A stretch of 64,000 nt of DNA from Pseudomonas nicosulfuronedens (GTDB lineage: Bacteria; Pseudomonadota; Gammaproteobacteria; Pseudomonadales; Pseudomonadaceae), in contig NZ_SWDV01000040.1 in assembly GCF_005877905.1 (NCBI RefSeq), forward strand, positions 1-64,000, given 5' to 3'. The number at the start of each line of letters is the position of its first letter. Position 1 is the first letter of the stretch. Both the position numbers and the translations under genes were made by a program. The notes beneath the pieces are model-generated. The model saw nothing but the letters and a program-made list of their open reading frames with translations. It did no database searches and was not told the DNA's origin. Shown here one piece after another: positions 37,922 to 47,238 of this stretch.

Positions 37922-39019
37922 TCATCCCTTCCAACCGACCTCGCGCAACGCCGCCAACAGGCGCTCCCCGGTCAGGGCCGGCACCAGCACGCCGTCATCG
38001 GTGCGCATGTCCTGGCCGGCCAGCAGCACGTTGACGATAGCTTCTTCCACCGCCTCGGCGGCGGCTGCGAACAGCGGCGAGATATGGTCGTTGTTGACCA
38101 TCTCCAGGGCCGTGGCGAAAGGCAGGTTCTTGCGTCCGTAGTCCGCCGGCGGCAGGTCGCGGTTACCGGTGGCGAAGGCGAGGAAGATGTCGCCGCTGGA
38201 GTCGTCGGTCCCGCCTCCCGTGCGCGCGATCCCCAGCGAGGCACGCTGCGCCAGGCGCTGACACTGGTGCGGCAGCAGCGGCGCGTCGGTGGACAGGATC
38301 ACCACGATGGAGCCCATGCCCGGCGTGCCCTGCTCGGCGAAGGGCGACGGCAGATCGCCCAGCTGGCGACCCACCGGGTAACCATCCACCCGCAGCTCGC
38401 GGCGCTGGCCGTGGTTGGCCTGCACCAGCGCGCCCACGGTCCAGCCGCCCTGCTCTGCCGGCAGCTTGCGCGAGGAAGTGCCGATGCCGCCCTTGAACTC
38501 GTGGCAGATCATCCCCGTGCCGCCACCCACCGGGCCTTCCCGCACCGGGCCGGACTCAGCGGCGGCCAGCGCCTCACGCACCTGCTCGGCGCCGACGTGC
38601 TGGCCCCAGATGTCGTTGAGCAGCCCGTCGTAGGTCTCCATCACCACCGGCATGCACCAGTACACCGACGGGTCCGCCAGTTCGGCATGCTCGGCAGCGA
38701 TCAACGCATCGCGCACCGCGCCCACGCTGTGGGTGTTGGTGATGGCGATGGGTGTGGTCAGCAGGCCCGCCTCGCGGATCCACTCCAGCCCCGTGGCATC
38801 GCCGTTGCCGTTGAGTACATGGCAACCCGCGAAACAGGGTTGCTGGCGCGCCGCCCCTTCGCGCGGCTGGACCACCGTGACCCCGGTGCGTACGGCGCGG
38901 CCATCGCGCTCGCCGATCAGGGTGCTGTGGCCGACGCGGATGCCGGGGACATCGGTGATGGCGTTGAACTCACCGGGCGTGCCCAGGCCGAGGGTGATGC
39001 CGAGTTGACGAGCGCGCAT
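37922..39019 (-). CDS. P1-family (DmpA/BapA-type) aminopeptidase
   Basis: The 365-residue protein belongs to the N-terminal nucleophile P1 family, which self-cleaves and then acts as L- or beta-aminopeptidase. It has the GVTVVQPREG and GNGDATGLEW segments, and the cleavage context GMGSIVVILSTDAPLLP with probable nucleophile Ser237 after Gly236. No signal peptide is seen, so it is cytosolic. It follows the APC permease gene by 28 bases on the same strand, so uptake of a substrate and its hydrolysis are probably linked. Confidence 0.9.
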   Translation of the reverse strand: MRARQLGITLGLGTPGEFNAITDVPGIRVGHSTLIGERDGRAVRTGVTVVQPREGAARQQPCFAGCHVLNGNGDATGLEWIREAGLLTTPIAITNTHSVGAVRDALIAAEHAELADPSVYWCMPVVMETYDGLLNDIWGQHVGAEQVREALAAAESGPVREGPVGGGTGMICHEFKGGIGTSSRKLPAEQGGWTVGALVQANHGQRRELRVDGYPVGRQLGDLPSPFAEQGTPGMGSIVVILSTDAPLLPHQCQRLAQRASLGIARTGGGTDDSSGDIFLAFATGNRDLPPADYGRKNLPFATALEMVNNDHISPLFAAAAEAVEEAIVNVLLAGQDMRTDDGVLVPALTGERLLAALREVGWKG

Positions 39020-39047
39020 GCTCTCTCCTTGGTGTTCGCGAAGGGTT

Positions 39048-40412
39048 TCAGAGCTTCTGGAAGGCCGGGCTGAGCTTGCCGTAAGTGCTGTAGAGAATCA
39101 CCGACACGGCCAGTATTCCGACAATGATCATGACGTCCCGCGAGGAGGCATCCAGTAGCAGGTTGAGCAACAGGTAACCGGCGCCGACCACCGCCAGCAT
39201 CGCTGGCAACGGCCACAGCGGCATGCGGTACGGATGCTCGCGGTCGCGGCGCAGCACGCGGCTGAACAGCGCGCAGAGCGCCACCACCAGGTAGACCATC
39301 ACCAGCAGCAGCACGGTGAAGGACGTCAGCTCCTCCAGGTTCGAGCTGAAGCTCAGCGCCGCCGAGGGCACGCCGAGGAATAGCGTGGCGATCCACGGCG
39401 ACTCCCAGCGCGGGTGGATACGGGTGAAGGCCCGGTTCATCAGCGGTGTCCACAGCTCGTCGCGGCCACTGCTGAAAATCACCCGGCCGACCTGGATGAC
39501 GATGGCGACGATAGCGTTGAACACCGAGAGGAAGATGCCGGCGCTGACCAGCCGCGACAGCGTTTCATTGCCATGGGCAGTGAGCAGGTAGCCGACCGGA
39601 TCGGGGCTGGCAATCATGTCTTTCAGCGAAGGCGCGCCCAGCAGCAAGGCGGTCAGCGGGATGATCTCGATCGCCACCACCAGCACCAGCGACCAGATCA
39701 CCGCGCGGTGCACGTTGCGCCCGCCGCACTTCATGTCCTCGGCCAGCAGCACTGCGCCGCCGAAGCCGTTGTAGGAGAACAGGGCGGTACCCACGGCGCC
39801 GATCACCAGCGCCCAGGGCGCAGCGGCCAGTATTCCGCCGTCGATATGCTGCGGCTGCACCAGCACAGTCACCGGCTGGCTGACGTGGCCGAAACCGAGC
39901 ACCACGATCACCAGCAGCGCCGCCACTTCGCAGAGCAGGAACACACCGGTGATCCAGGCGTTCACCCGGATGTTGAGGATGCCCAGCACGTAGCTGGCGG
40001 CGACTATCACCAGGGCGACGGTCTGGGTGTCGAAGTTTGTCCCCAGGGCGTTGTTGAGGTAAGTCGCCGCGCCCGTCGCCAGTACCGGCGGGATGAACAG
40101 CAGCGAGACCAGTACGGTGAGGAAGGTGGCGTAGCCGGCGAGACCGCCAAACACGCGCTTGGCGTAGACGTACTCGCCGCCGGCGGAGTTATGGGCGCGG
40201 CCGAGTTCGGCGTAGCACCAGGCGAACATCAGCGCCAGGAAGCCGGCGAACACGAAGGCCAGGAAGGCGCCGCTGCCGGCCTGCTGGATGGCGAAGGGAG
40301 CGATGACGAAAACGGAGCTGGCGGGGGTGACCGCCGAGACGGTAATGGCGACCACGTCGAGCACGCCCAGGCTGGGCTTGAGCCCGCTCGCTGGCGCAGA
40401 AGAAGCGCTCAT
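39048..40412 (-). CDS. APC-family amino acid permease
   Basis: The 454-residue membrane protein has about twelve predicted spans and APC features: VVAITVSAVTPASSVFV in helix 1, YVYAKRVFGGLAGY and FSYNGFGGAVLLAED. It would import an amino acid or peptide-derived amine. ATG 40412 is chosen because it has GAGGAAAA upstream and the first span follows; the frame runs 112 codons further without support. It is co-directional with the P1 peptidase gene and divergent from a LuxR regulator gene. Confidence 0.87.
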   Translation of the reverse strand: MSASSAPASGLKPSLGVLDVVAITVSAVTPASSVFVIAPFAIQQAGSGAFLAFVFAGFLALMFAWCYAELGRAHNSAGGEYVYAKRVFGGLAGYATFLTVLVSLLFIPPVLATGAATYLNNALGTNFDTQTVALVIVAASYVLGILNIRVNAWITGVFLLCEVAALLVIVVLGFGHVSQPVTVLVQPQHIDGGILAAAPWALVIGAVGTALFSYNGFGGAVLLAEDMKCGGRNVHRAVIWSLVLVVAIEIIPLTALLLGAPSLKDMIASPDPVGYLLTAHGNETLSRLVSAGIFLSVFNAIVAIVIQVGRVIFSSGRDELWTPLMNRAFTRIHPRWESPWIATLFLGVPSAALSFSSNLEELTSFTVLLLVMVYLVVALCALFSRVLRRDREHPYRMPLWPLPAMLAVVGAGYLLLNLLLDASSRDVMIIVGILAVSVILYSTYGKLSPAFQKL

Positions 40413-40623
40413 ATCGTTTTTCCTCGAGTTTTTATTGGTGGTTGAGGCAGGAACGAAGACCTTGTCGCACCCTCTGTCCGGGGCGCTGCATGGGGTGCAG
40501 TCTGGGCATGGCGGGGGTGCTGGCCAATCACCATTTGGGGTTACGCCCTCTTGACGATGCCCCGGTAAAAGGAGGAAACCGTGAGCCGAATCCTCGCCAT
40601 GCCCTTCCGGAGATACCCCACCG

Positions 40624-41427
40624 ATGCACACCCTGTTCCGCGAAGTCGGCATGCACGCCAACCTCGGCCGCGCCATCGAGCAGATCGGCCAGCCACGCTT
40701 CTGGAAGCAACTGGTCCTGCTGCTGCACCAGTGGCTGCCGTTCGACAACGCCCTGGCGATGCTCTACCCGGCCGGCGGAACCCCGGTGGCGCTGGAGGAA
40801 TACGACGCCGAGCCCACCGCCGGCCCGGCCGCCATGGCCATCTACCTCGACGGTCTGTACCAGCTCGACCCGTTCTACCAGGCGTGCCGTGAGGGCGTGC
40901 CCAGCGGGCTGTACCGCCTGGAGGAAATTGCCCCGGACCAGTTCCGCCAGAGCGAGTACTTCCTCAGCTACTTCCACGACAACGTGCTGGAGGACGAGGT
41001 GCAGTTCATCCTCCAGCTGCCCGGCCAGGGCGCTCTGTCGCTGTCGCTGGGTATGCGCCGCTTGTTCGATGGCGAGCAGACCGGCCTGCTGGCGATGCTC
41101 TGCCCCTGGGTGCTGGCGCTGATACAGCAGCATTGGCAGCAACGCAGCCAGCGCCTGCTGCCGGGCACCAGCGACGGTGTGGCGGTGCAGGTGCGTGACG
41201 CCCTGAGCCACTTCGGTGCCGGCGTCCTCTCGGAGCGCGAGCTGGAGATTGCCCGGTTGATCCTGCGGGGCTATTCCTCCAAGGCCATGGCCGAGCGCCT
41301 GGCCATTTCGCCGGAGACCATCAAGGTCCACCGCCGCCACCTGTACAACAAACTCGACATCTCTTCGCAGCCGGAGCTGTTCTCGCTGTTCCTGCAGTCG
41401 CTGGGGCACGACCCGGAAAACCCCTGA
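40624..41427 (+). CDS. LuxR-family transcriptional regulator
   Basis: The 267-residue protein has an N-terminal GAF-like sensor part (about 1-180) and a C-terminal LuxR helix-turn-helix: LSERELEIARLILRGYSSKAMAERL and ISPETIKVHRRHLYNKL, cited as LSERELEIARL and ETIKVHRRHLYNKL. It is divergent from the permease/peptidase operon across 211 bases and probably controls it. The ligand is unknown and no signal synthase is adjacent. Confidence 0.85.
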   Translation: MHTLFREVGMHANLGRAIEQIGQPRFWKQLVLLLHQWLPFDNALAMLYPAGGTPVALEEYDAEPTAGPAAMAIYLDGLYQLDPFYQACREGVPSGLYRLEEIAPDQFRQSEYFLSYFHDNVLEDEVQFILQLPGQGALSLSLGMRRLFDGEQTGLLAMLCPWVLALIQQHWQQRSQRLLPGTSDGVAVQVRDALSHFGAGVLSERELEIARLILRGYSSKAMAERLAISPETIKVHRRHLYNKLDISSQPELFSLFLQSLGHDPENP

Positions 41428-41577
41428 TGCCCCATCGGTGCGACTGATGCCGCACCATTCGCGCCCACCGGGACACCCCACTGGCGCTGCACGGACACTA
41501 CCGCGTGCCCGTCAGGCTTCTAGACTGGACCCGTGCCATCCAGACAAGCCACGACAATCACAAGAGAGCACAGCCTG

Positions 41578-42162
41578 ATGAACGCACGCGCCAACTTCAC
41601 CCACATGGAAGACGGCAGCGCCGAGGACTGGGCGATCATCGCCAAGGACTTCGGCCAGTACGCCGCGCTTCTGCCCGACAGGATCATGACCCACCTGCGC
41701 CTGCTCGACGGCGACTTCGGTGGCTTCCCGGTGGACCGCCTGGCCCACTCGCTGCAGACCGCCACCCTGGCCCACCGCGACGGCCGCGACGAGGAATACG
41801 TGGTCTGCGCCCTGCTCCATGACATCGGCGACACCCTCGGCTCGTTCAACCATGCCGATATCGCCGCGGCCATCCTCAAGCCGTTCGTCAGCGAGGAGAA
41901 CCTGTGGATGATCGAGAAGCACGCGATCTTCCAGGGCTACTACTTCTTCCATCACCTGGGCCTGGACCGACACCTGCGCGAGCAGTTCAAGGACCACCCG
42001 CAGTTCGAGCAGACCATCGAATTCTGCGCCCGCTACGACGCCGCCGCCTTCGATCCGGACGGCGAAGTGCTGCCCCTGGAGTTCTTCGAACCCATGCTGC
42101 GCCGGGTCTTCGCCCAGCCCCGCCGCTCGATCTACCAGAAGCCCGACGGCACGATGGCCTGA
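41578..42162 (+). CDS. HD-domain protein, MIOX/PhnZ-like
   Basis: The 194-residue protein has the metal-binding pattern H-x-LQTA, CALLHDIGD, NHADIAAA and KHAIFQGYYFFH. This spacing, with a following His, resembles HD-domain mixed-valent di-iron oxygenases such as PhnZ as well as HD phosphohydrolases. Without key residues placed I keep both options. The ATG at 41578 is preferred; a GAGAGCACAGCCTG site precedes it. It lies 150 bases after the LuxR gene. Confidence 0.72.
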   Translation: MNARANFTHMEDGSAEDWAIIAKDFGQYAALLPDRIMTHLRLLDGDFGGFPVDRLAHSLQTATLAHRDGRDEEYVVCALLHDIGDTLGSFNHADIAAAILKPFVSEENLWMIEKHAIFQGYYFFHHLGLDRHLREQFKDHPQFEQTIEFCARYDAAAFDPDGEVLPLEFFEPMLRRVFAQPRRSIYQKPDGTMA

Positions 42163-42303
42163 GGGTCCCGTGGTGACCGGCGGTCCGCGACGAAGAGTGG
42201 CGAACCGCCGCTGGCCCGGGGGCTGCGCATGGAATAAGATTCCTCCCAAAATCAGACGCGCAATCGGCCACGAGCCTACGCGCACCAGGGAAGTTTCTTG
42301 CGC

Positions 42304-43695
42304 ATGAAGCCTAATGTTCTCGAGCGTGCCAGCAGCCCGCTCACCCCCGCCCCTCTGCGCGAGTACCATTCCCGCGTGCTGGCGTATATCGCCATCGCCG
42401 CGACCATTACCGCCGGCACCTTCGCCAAGTACTTCGGCTACGACATCCTCTGGATGATTCCGTACGCCCTGCTCTACCCGCACCTCGCCCAGCAGGTCAG
42501 CCGCCGCTTCAAGCGCGACAACCCACAACGTACCCGCCTGGTGCTGCTGTTCATCGACGCCCTGCATGCTGGCATTGCCACCACCCTGCTGGGCTTCTCC
42601 GAGGTGCCCAGCCTGATGCTGGTGCTGATCCTCGCCTTCTCCGCACTGATCATCGGCGGCCTGCGTTCGCTGGGCCTGGCGCTGCTGGTGGCGCTGAGCG
42701 CCGCCGTACTCAGCGCCGCGCTGATCTCACCGGCCTACAAGGGCCAGACGCCGAGCATCGTCGCACTGGTCAGCGTGCTGTTCTCCACGCTGTACATCTG
42801 CATCACCGCCTTCTTCGTGCACCAGCAGGGTCTACGCCTGGCCCAGGCCCGCTCGGACATCACCCTGGAACAGGAAAAGGCCGCGCGCCTGGCCAGCAAC
42901 CTGGCCAAGTACCTGTCGCCGCAGGTGTGGGAATCGATCTTCAGCGGCAAGCGCACGGTGCGTCTGGAGACCCAGCGCAAGAAGCTCACGGTGTTCTTCT
43001 CCGACATCAAGGGCTTCACCGAGCTGTCCGAGGAACTCGAGGCCGAAGCCCTCACCGACATGCTCAACAACTACCTCAACGAGATGTCGAAGATCGCCCT
43101 GAAATACGGCGGCACCATCGACAAGTTCGTCGGTGACTGCGTGATGGTGTTCTTCGGCGACCCGGCCACCCAGGGCGCGAAAAAGGACGCCGTGGCCGCC
43201 GTATCGATGGCCGTGGCCATGCGCAAGCACATGAAGGTCATGCGCCAGCAGTGGCGCGCCCAGGGCATCACCAAGCCGCTGGAAGTGCGCATGGGCCTGA
43301 ACACCGGCTACTGCACCGTGGGCAACTTCGGCGCCGATACGCGCATGGACTACACCATCATCGGCCGCGAAGTGAACCTCGCCAGCCGCCTGGAAAGCGC
43401 CGCCGAGGCCGGCGAGATCCTCATCAGCCACGAGACCTATTCGCTGGTGAAGGACGTGCTGATGTGCCGTGACAAGGGTCAGATCGCCGTGAAGGGCTTC
43501 AGCAAACCGGTGCAGATCTACCAGGTGGTCGACTTCCGCCGCGACCTGGGCTCCAACCCCAGCTTCGTCGAGCACGAGGTGCCGGGCTTCTCCATGTACC
43601 TGGACACCAACAACGTACAGAACTACGACAAGGAACGGGTCATCCAGGCGCTGCAGCAGGCGGCGGAGAAGCTCAAGGACAAGATCATTCTCTGA
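42304..43695 (+). CDS. cyaB: Membrane class III adenylate cyclase with MASE2 sensor
   Basis: The 463-residue protein has an N-terminal six-span MASE2 domain (about 20-175) and a C-terminal class III cyclase domain with FSDIKGFTELSEE, KFVGDCVMVFFGD and GLNTGYCTVGNFG, typical metal and substrate sites. It makes cAMP at the inner membrane and corresponds to CyaB, the main cAMP source for virulence control via Vfr in P. aeruginosa. ATG 42304 gives the expected 463 residues; a TTG 6 bases earlier is possible. Confidence 0.93.
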   Translation: MKPNVLERASSPLTPAPLREYHSRVLAYIAIAATITAGTFAKYFGYDILWMIPYALLYPHLAQQVSRRFKRDNPQRTRLVLLFIDALHAGIATTLLGFSEVPSLMLVLILAFSALIIGGLRSLGLALLVALSAAVLSAALISPAYKGQTPSIVALVSVLFSTLYICITAFFVHQQGLRLAQARSDITLEQEKAARLASNLAKYLSPQVWESIFSGKRTVRLETQRKKLTVFFSDIKGFTELSEELEAEALTDMLNNYLNEMSKIALKYGGTIDKFVGDCVMVFFGDPATQGAKKDAVAAVSMAVAMRKHMKVMRQQWRAQGITKPLEVRMGLNTGYCTVGNFGADTRMDYTIIGREVNLASRLESAAEAGEILISHETYSLVKDVLMCRDKGQIAVKGFSKPVQIYQVVDFRRDLGSNPSFVEHEVPGFSMYLDTNNVQNYDKERVIQALQQAAEKLKDKIIL

Positions 43696-43857
43696 TCCGT
43701 TTCCGCTTCGTCAGCGCACGCCGCTGCGTGCGCTTTTCTCGTTGATGCACACCTTCCTCGCTGACGCCCGGCCAATCGCGGACAGAGTCCACTCCTGTGC
43801 GCGCCGGCGGTTCCTCTGCCAAACCCAGCCCCCTCTGCACGCAGCCAAGGCACAACT

Positions 43858-43936
43858 GTAGGAGCGAGCTTGCTCGCGAACCCACCCAACTCCGGAGCTG
43901 CCGGGAAACGATTCGCGAGCAAGCTCGCTCCTACAA
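43858..43936. repeat. REPIN: two family 2 REPs facing each other
   Basis: TGTAGGAGCGAGCTTGCTCGC (cited here as GTAGGAGCGAGC and GCTCGCGAA, 43858-43882) is followed 29 bases on by its reverse complement TTCGCGAGC...GCTCGCTCCTACA (43912-43936). Such pairs form long hairpins and are moved by RAYT proteins in Pseudomonas. A diverged further repeat, GCGGACAGAGTCCACTCCTG, lies upstream at about 43778-43797. Confidence 0.9.
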
Positions 43937-43968
43937 AAGACACGCCGCCGCGCCAACCACCCGCGCAT

Positions 43969-43996
43969 AAAAAAGCCCGCTCAATTGAGCGGGCTG
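43969..43996 (-). terminator. Intrinsic terminator of dctA
   Basis: On the minus strand the perfect self-complementary AGCCCGCTCAATTGAGCGGGCT is followed by TTTTTT. It is placed 55 bases after the dctA stop. The rest of the 355-base gap (43696-44050) holds only the REPs. Confidence 0.9.
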
Positions 43997-44050
43997 GAAA
44001 GGCTCCGGCGCTTCACGTTCACCGGGCCGAATTGCTCGTTGGATAACGCG

Positions 44051-45352
44051 TCAGGAAGGCTGCAGCTCAGCGGAGTTGCCCGGGCCAGCGGCCAGTTCTG
44101 CGGACAGGGTCTTCTCGTCCAGCTGCTTGCACCACTTGGCAACCACGATGGTGGCTACACCGTTGCCAACCAGGTTGGTCAGGGCGCGGGCTTCGGACAT
44201 GAAGCGATCGATACCCAGGATCAGCGCCAGACCGGCAACCGGCAGGTGGCCGACGGCGGACAGGGTGGCGGCCAGCACGATGAAGCCCGAACCGGTGACG
44301 CCTGCGGCGCCCTTGGAGGCGATCAGCAGCACGACCAGCAGGGTCAGCTGGTGGGTGATATCCATCGGGGTGTCGGTGGCCTGGGCGATGAACACGGCGG
44401 CCATGGTCAGGTAGATCGAGGTGCCGTCCAGGTTGAACGAGTAGCCGGTCGGGATTACCAGGCCGACGACGCTCTTGTCGGCGCCCAGTTTCTCCATCTT
44501 GGCGATCATGCGCGGCAGGGCCGACTCGGAGGACGAGGTACCCAGCACGATCAGCAGTTCTTCGCGGATGTAGGAAATGAAGCGCAGGATGCTGAAGCCG
44601 TGGGCGCGGGCAATGCCGCCCAGCACGATCAGCACGAACAGCAGGCAGGTGATGTAGAAGCACAGCATCAGCTGGCCCAGTTGCACCAGCGAGCCGAGGC
44701 CGTAGGCGCCGATGGTGAAGGCCATGGCACCGAAGGCGCCGATGGGCGCGACCTTCATGATCACGTTGATGATGTTGAACATCACGTGGGTGATGCGATC
44801 GATGAACTCGAACACCGGCTTGCCGTAGTCGCCCAGGCGGTGCAGCGCGTAGCCGAACAGCACGGAGAAGAACAGCACCTGCAGGATGTCACCGTTGGCG
44901 AAGGCGCCGACCACGGTGCTCGGGATGACGTTCATGAAGAAGTCGATGGTGCTCTGCTTCTCGCCCGAAGCGATGAAGCCGGTGAGCGCCGCGTTCTTGT
45001 TCATTTCGGCGGTCAGCGTGGCGACGTCGGCGTGCATGCCGGCACCCGGCTGGACGACGTTGACCACGACCAGGCCGATGATCAGCGCGACGGTGGAAAC
45101 GATTTCGAAGTACAGCAGCGCCATGCCGCCCGTCTTGCCCACCGCTTTCATGCTCTGCATGCCGGCGATACCGGTGACCACGGTGCAGAAGATGATCGGC
45201 GCGATGGCCATCTTGATCAGTTTGACGAAACCATCGCCCAGCGGCTTCATCAGTTTGGCGGTGTCGGGGTAGAAGTGGCCGAGCGCGATACCGATGGCGA
45301 TGGCAATCAGTACCTGCACGTACAGGCTTTTGTAGAAGGGTTGCTTGGTCAT
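44051..45352 (-). CDS. dctA: C4-dicarboxylate:sodium symporter
   Basis: The 433-residue protein matches DctA, which imports succinate, fumarate and malate. It has [19 protein letters not shown], the serine-rich [13 protein letters not shown] and [17 protein letters not shown] motifs of the family. The ATG at 45352 ([10 protein letters not shown]) is preferred over the longer frame that reaches 45478 because the family starts there. A sigma-54 promoter lies 123 bases upstream, and an AraC regulator is divergent. Confidence 0.95.
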   Translation of the reverse strand: MTKQPFYKSLYVQVLIAIAIGIALGHFYPDTAKLMKPLGDGFVKLIKMAIAPIIFCTVVTGIAGMQSMKAVGKTGGMALLYFEIVSTVALIIGLVVVNVVQPGAGMHADVATLTAEMNKNAALTGFIASGEKQSTIDFFMNVIPSTVVGAFANGDILQVLFFSVLFGYALHRLGDYGKPVFEFIDRITHVMFNIINVIMKVAPIGAFGAMAFTIGAYGLGSLVQLGQLMLCFYITCLLFVLIVLGGIARAHGFSILRFISYIREELLIVLGTSSSESALPRMIAKMEKLGADKSVVGLVIPTGYSFNLDGTSIYLTMAAVFIAQATDTPMDITHQLTLLVVLLIASKGAAGVTGSGFIVLAATLSAVGHLPVAGLALILGIDRFMSEARALTNLVGNGVATIVVAKWCKQLDEKTLSAELAAGPGNSAELQPS

Positions 45353-45474
45353 GGCAGCTCTGTCCTCTGGGCCCGCGCTCCCGTGACGGGTGCGCAAGAC
45401 CGAACGCGTTATCTCCCTGCAATGGGAGAATTTGTTTTCAGGGCATGCCAGACGGCAGGCCTTGATCGCATATG

Positions 45475-45489
45475 GCAAGTGCTGTGCCA
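45475..45489 (-). promoter_or_regulatory. Sigma-54 promoter of dctA
   Basis: On the minus strand TGGCAC (45484-45489) and TTGC (45475-45478) are 5 bases apart, an exact -24/-12 RpoN promoter. Transcription should start near 45463. RpoN control through DctB/DctD is known for dctA in other Pseudomonas. Confidence 0.88.
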
Positions 45490-45564
45490 GACCTTTAAAA
45501 AATGTGTAATCCCTTCAAATTCAATAGTTTCCGTAAAAAGCCACGGCACGGAAGGCCTCGAAAA

Positions 45565-45621
45565 TGGCGGATTCCCGCCTTCGAGCTGGCGGGTTTCCCG
45601 CCCTCTGGCGGGTATCCGCCA
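45565..45621. promoter_or_regulatory. Three tandem palindromes, candidate enhancer sites for dctA
   Basis: Imperfect palindromes TGGCGGATTCCCGCC (45565-45579), TGGCGGGTTTCCCGCC (45587-45602) and TGGCGGGTATCCGCCA (45606-45621) follow one another with centres about 22 and 19 bases apart. They lie about 100-160 bases upstream of the predicted dctA start site, typical for sigma-54 activators. They are also 96-152 bases before the AraC gene start. Confidence 0.6.
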
Positions 45622-45716
45622 CGGCCTTCGTACCGTAGATTGTAGAACCCCGATCAGGTTCGATCGGGTTTGCCGCACGGCTCCTGGATGTGTGGCCAGA
45701 ACAACAAGGACCGCTC

Positions 45717-46715
45717 ATGCGTGAACGCACCATTGCCAGCCATTTCGTCCGCGCCGCCATTATCGGTGCGCAGCGCAAGGGCCTGAACGTCCAGACGCTG
45801 CTGCGCGACGCCGGCATCGCCCCGGCCGTACTCGAAGAACCCCGCGCCCGTATCGATCCCTCGCAGTTCACCAGCCTGATGCAACGTCTGTGGGAAGCGC
45901 TGGATGACGAGTACATGGGCTTCGGCAGCCAGCCGAGCAAGCGCGGCACCTTCGCCATGATGTGCAACGCGATCATCCACTGCCGCACGCTGGAGAAGGC
46001 ACTGGGGCGAGGCTCGCTGTTCTACGGGCTGTTTCCCGAGGCCCCACGGATCGAACTGGTGCGCGACGGCGACCGTGCCCGTCTGACCCTGGACGAAACC
46101 CACCTGCGCGACCCGGACCACTTCCTTGCCGAAAGCCTGCTGCTGATCTGGCACCGCCTGGCCAGTTGGCTGATCGGCCAGCGCATCCGCCTGGAGGAAG
46201 CCACGTTCAGCTACCCGGCGCCCGAGCACCAGGCCGAGTACGACCTGCTGTTCCCCTGCCCTCGCCGCTTTTCCGCCGGCAGCACCAGCCTGCTATTACA
46301 GGCACGCTACCTGGACATGCCGCTGCTGCAGGACGAGCGCACGCTCAAGCACTTCCTCAAGGACTCGCCCGCCGACCTGCTCGCCCGCCCCGACGGCGGC
46401 GACAGCCTGACCAGCCAGATCCGCCGCCTGCTCGGCCGCGACTGTCGCAGCTGGCCCGACCTGGAGCAGGTCGCCGCGCAGCTGCACATGAGCCCACAGA
46501 CCTTGCGCCGACACCTGCGCGAGGAGGGCCCGAACTTCCAGGAACTCAAGGACCAGCTGCGCCGCGACCTGGCGATCTACTACCTGGGCCGCGACGAACA
46601 CTCGATCCAGGACATCGCCGACCAACTCGGTTTCTCCGAGCCTTCGGCGTTCCACCGGGCGTTCAAGAAATGGACGGGGCTGACACCGGGGGCTTATCGT
46701 TCGCAGCACTCATAA
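45717..46715 (+). CDS. AraC-family transcriptional regulator (ArgR/OruR-like)
   Basis: The 332-residue protein has a long N-terminal Arabinose_bd-like half (about 1-210) and a C-terminal AraC domain with LEQVAAQLHMSPQTLRRHLREEG and IQDIADQLGFSEPSAFHRAFKKWTG, cited as MSPQTLRRHLRE and FSEPSAFHRAFKKW. ATG 45717 has AAGGA 6 bases upstream. It is divergent from dctA over 364 bases. Its targets are unknown. Confidence 0.87.
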   Translation: MRERTIASHFVRAAIIGAQRKGLNVQTLLRDAGIAPAVLEEPRARIDPSQFTSLMQRLWEALDDEYMGFGSQPSKRGTFAMMCNAIIHCRTLEKALGRGSLFYGLFPEAPRIELVRDGDRARLTLDETHLRDPDHFLAESLLLIWHRLASWLIGQRIRLEEATFSYPAPEHQAEYDLLFPCPRRFSAGSTSLLLQARYLDMPLLQDERTLKHFLKDSPADLLARPDGGDSLTSQIRRLLGRDCRSWPDLEQVAAQLHMSPQTLRRHLREEGPNFQELKDQLRRDLAIYYLGRDEHSIQDIADQLGFSEPSAFHRAFKKWTGLTPGAYRSQHS

Positions 46716-46730
46716 TGAGCAGGTAATGCC

Positions 46731-47126
46731 ATGAACACTCCCCCTGTCACCACGCCGCTGGGCGACGTCGACGAAAAAGCCGTACAGCTCCGGCAGGCAA
46801 ACCGCTTGATATTGCAAGGCTTTGCCGGAGCCGTTGGAAGCGTGGCGAAAATGGCCTACGCAATTGCCTTCCTTAGTACCGGGCCAGAAATGAGATTCGG
46901 CCGCACAGGCATCGCGATCGGGTTGGCCTTGCTCGCGTATGGTTTGCTGCGAAAAAGCCGGACATGCGCCGCGATCCTGGTGCTCCATGCCCTGTTTGCA
47001 GTGGTGTTTACAGCCAACACCTCAGCGTGGACTCCATGGTGGTTAGTCCAGCTGGTCATTGCATGGCTTCAGGTACAAGGCCTGCGAGGCGCATTGCTGC
47101 ATACCCAGCTTAAGCAGACACGCTAG
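46731..47126 (+). CDS. Small inner-membrane protein of unknown function
   Basis: The 131-residue protein has three or four predicted membrane helices (TGIAIGLALLAYGLL, CAAILVLHALFAVVF, WWLVQLVIAWLQV). Codon choice is less GC-biased than in the neighbours (TTGATATTGCAAGG, GAAAATGG), which may indicate recent acquisition. It starts 15 bases after the AraC stop and could be co-transcribed with it. I do not recognise a family. Confidence 0.6.
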   Translation: MNTPPVTTPLGDVDEKAVQLRQANRLILQGFAGAVGSVAKMAYAIAFLSTGPEMRFGRTGIAIGLALLAYGLLRKSRTCAAILVLHALFAVVFTANTSAWTPWWLVQLVIAWLQVQGLRGALLHTQLKQTR

Positions 47127-47238
47127 TACCGGGTCGATGCCCCGGCAACGGGTTAGCTGCTCGATCGCGCATAGCAGGGGAGTGACACGGCCACAATCTG
47201 AAGGAGAGCGCCATGCACTCGATCTCGGGCGCTGTGGA

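Noticed and set aside
43985..45724. Plus-strand 579-codon frame opposite dctA
   Set aside because: Complementary to dctA and its sigma-54 promoter region; no domain is visible.
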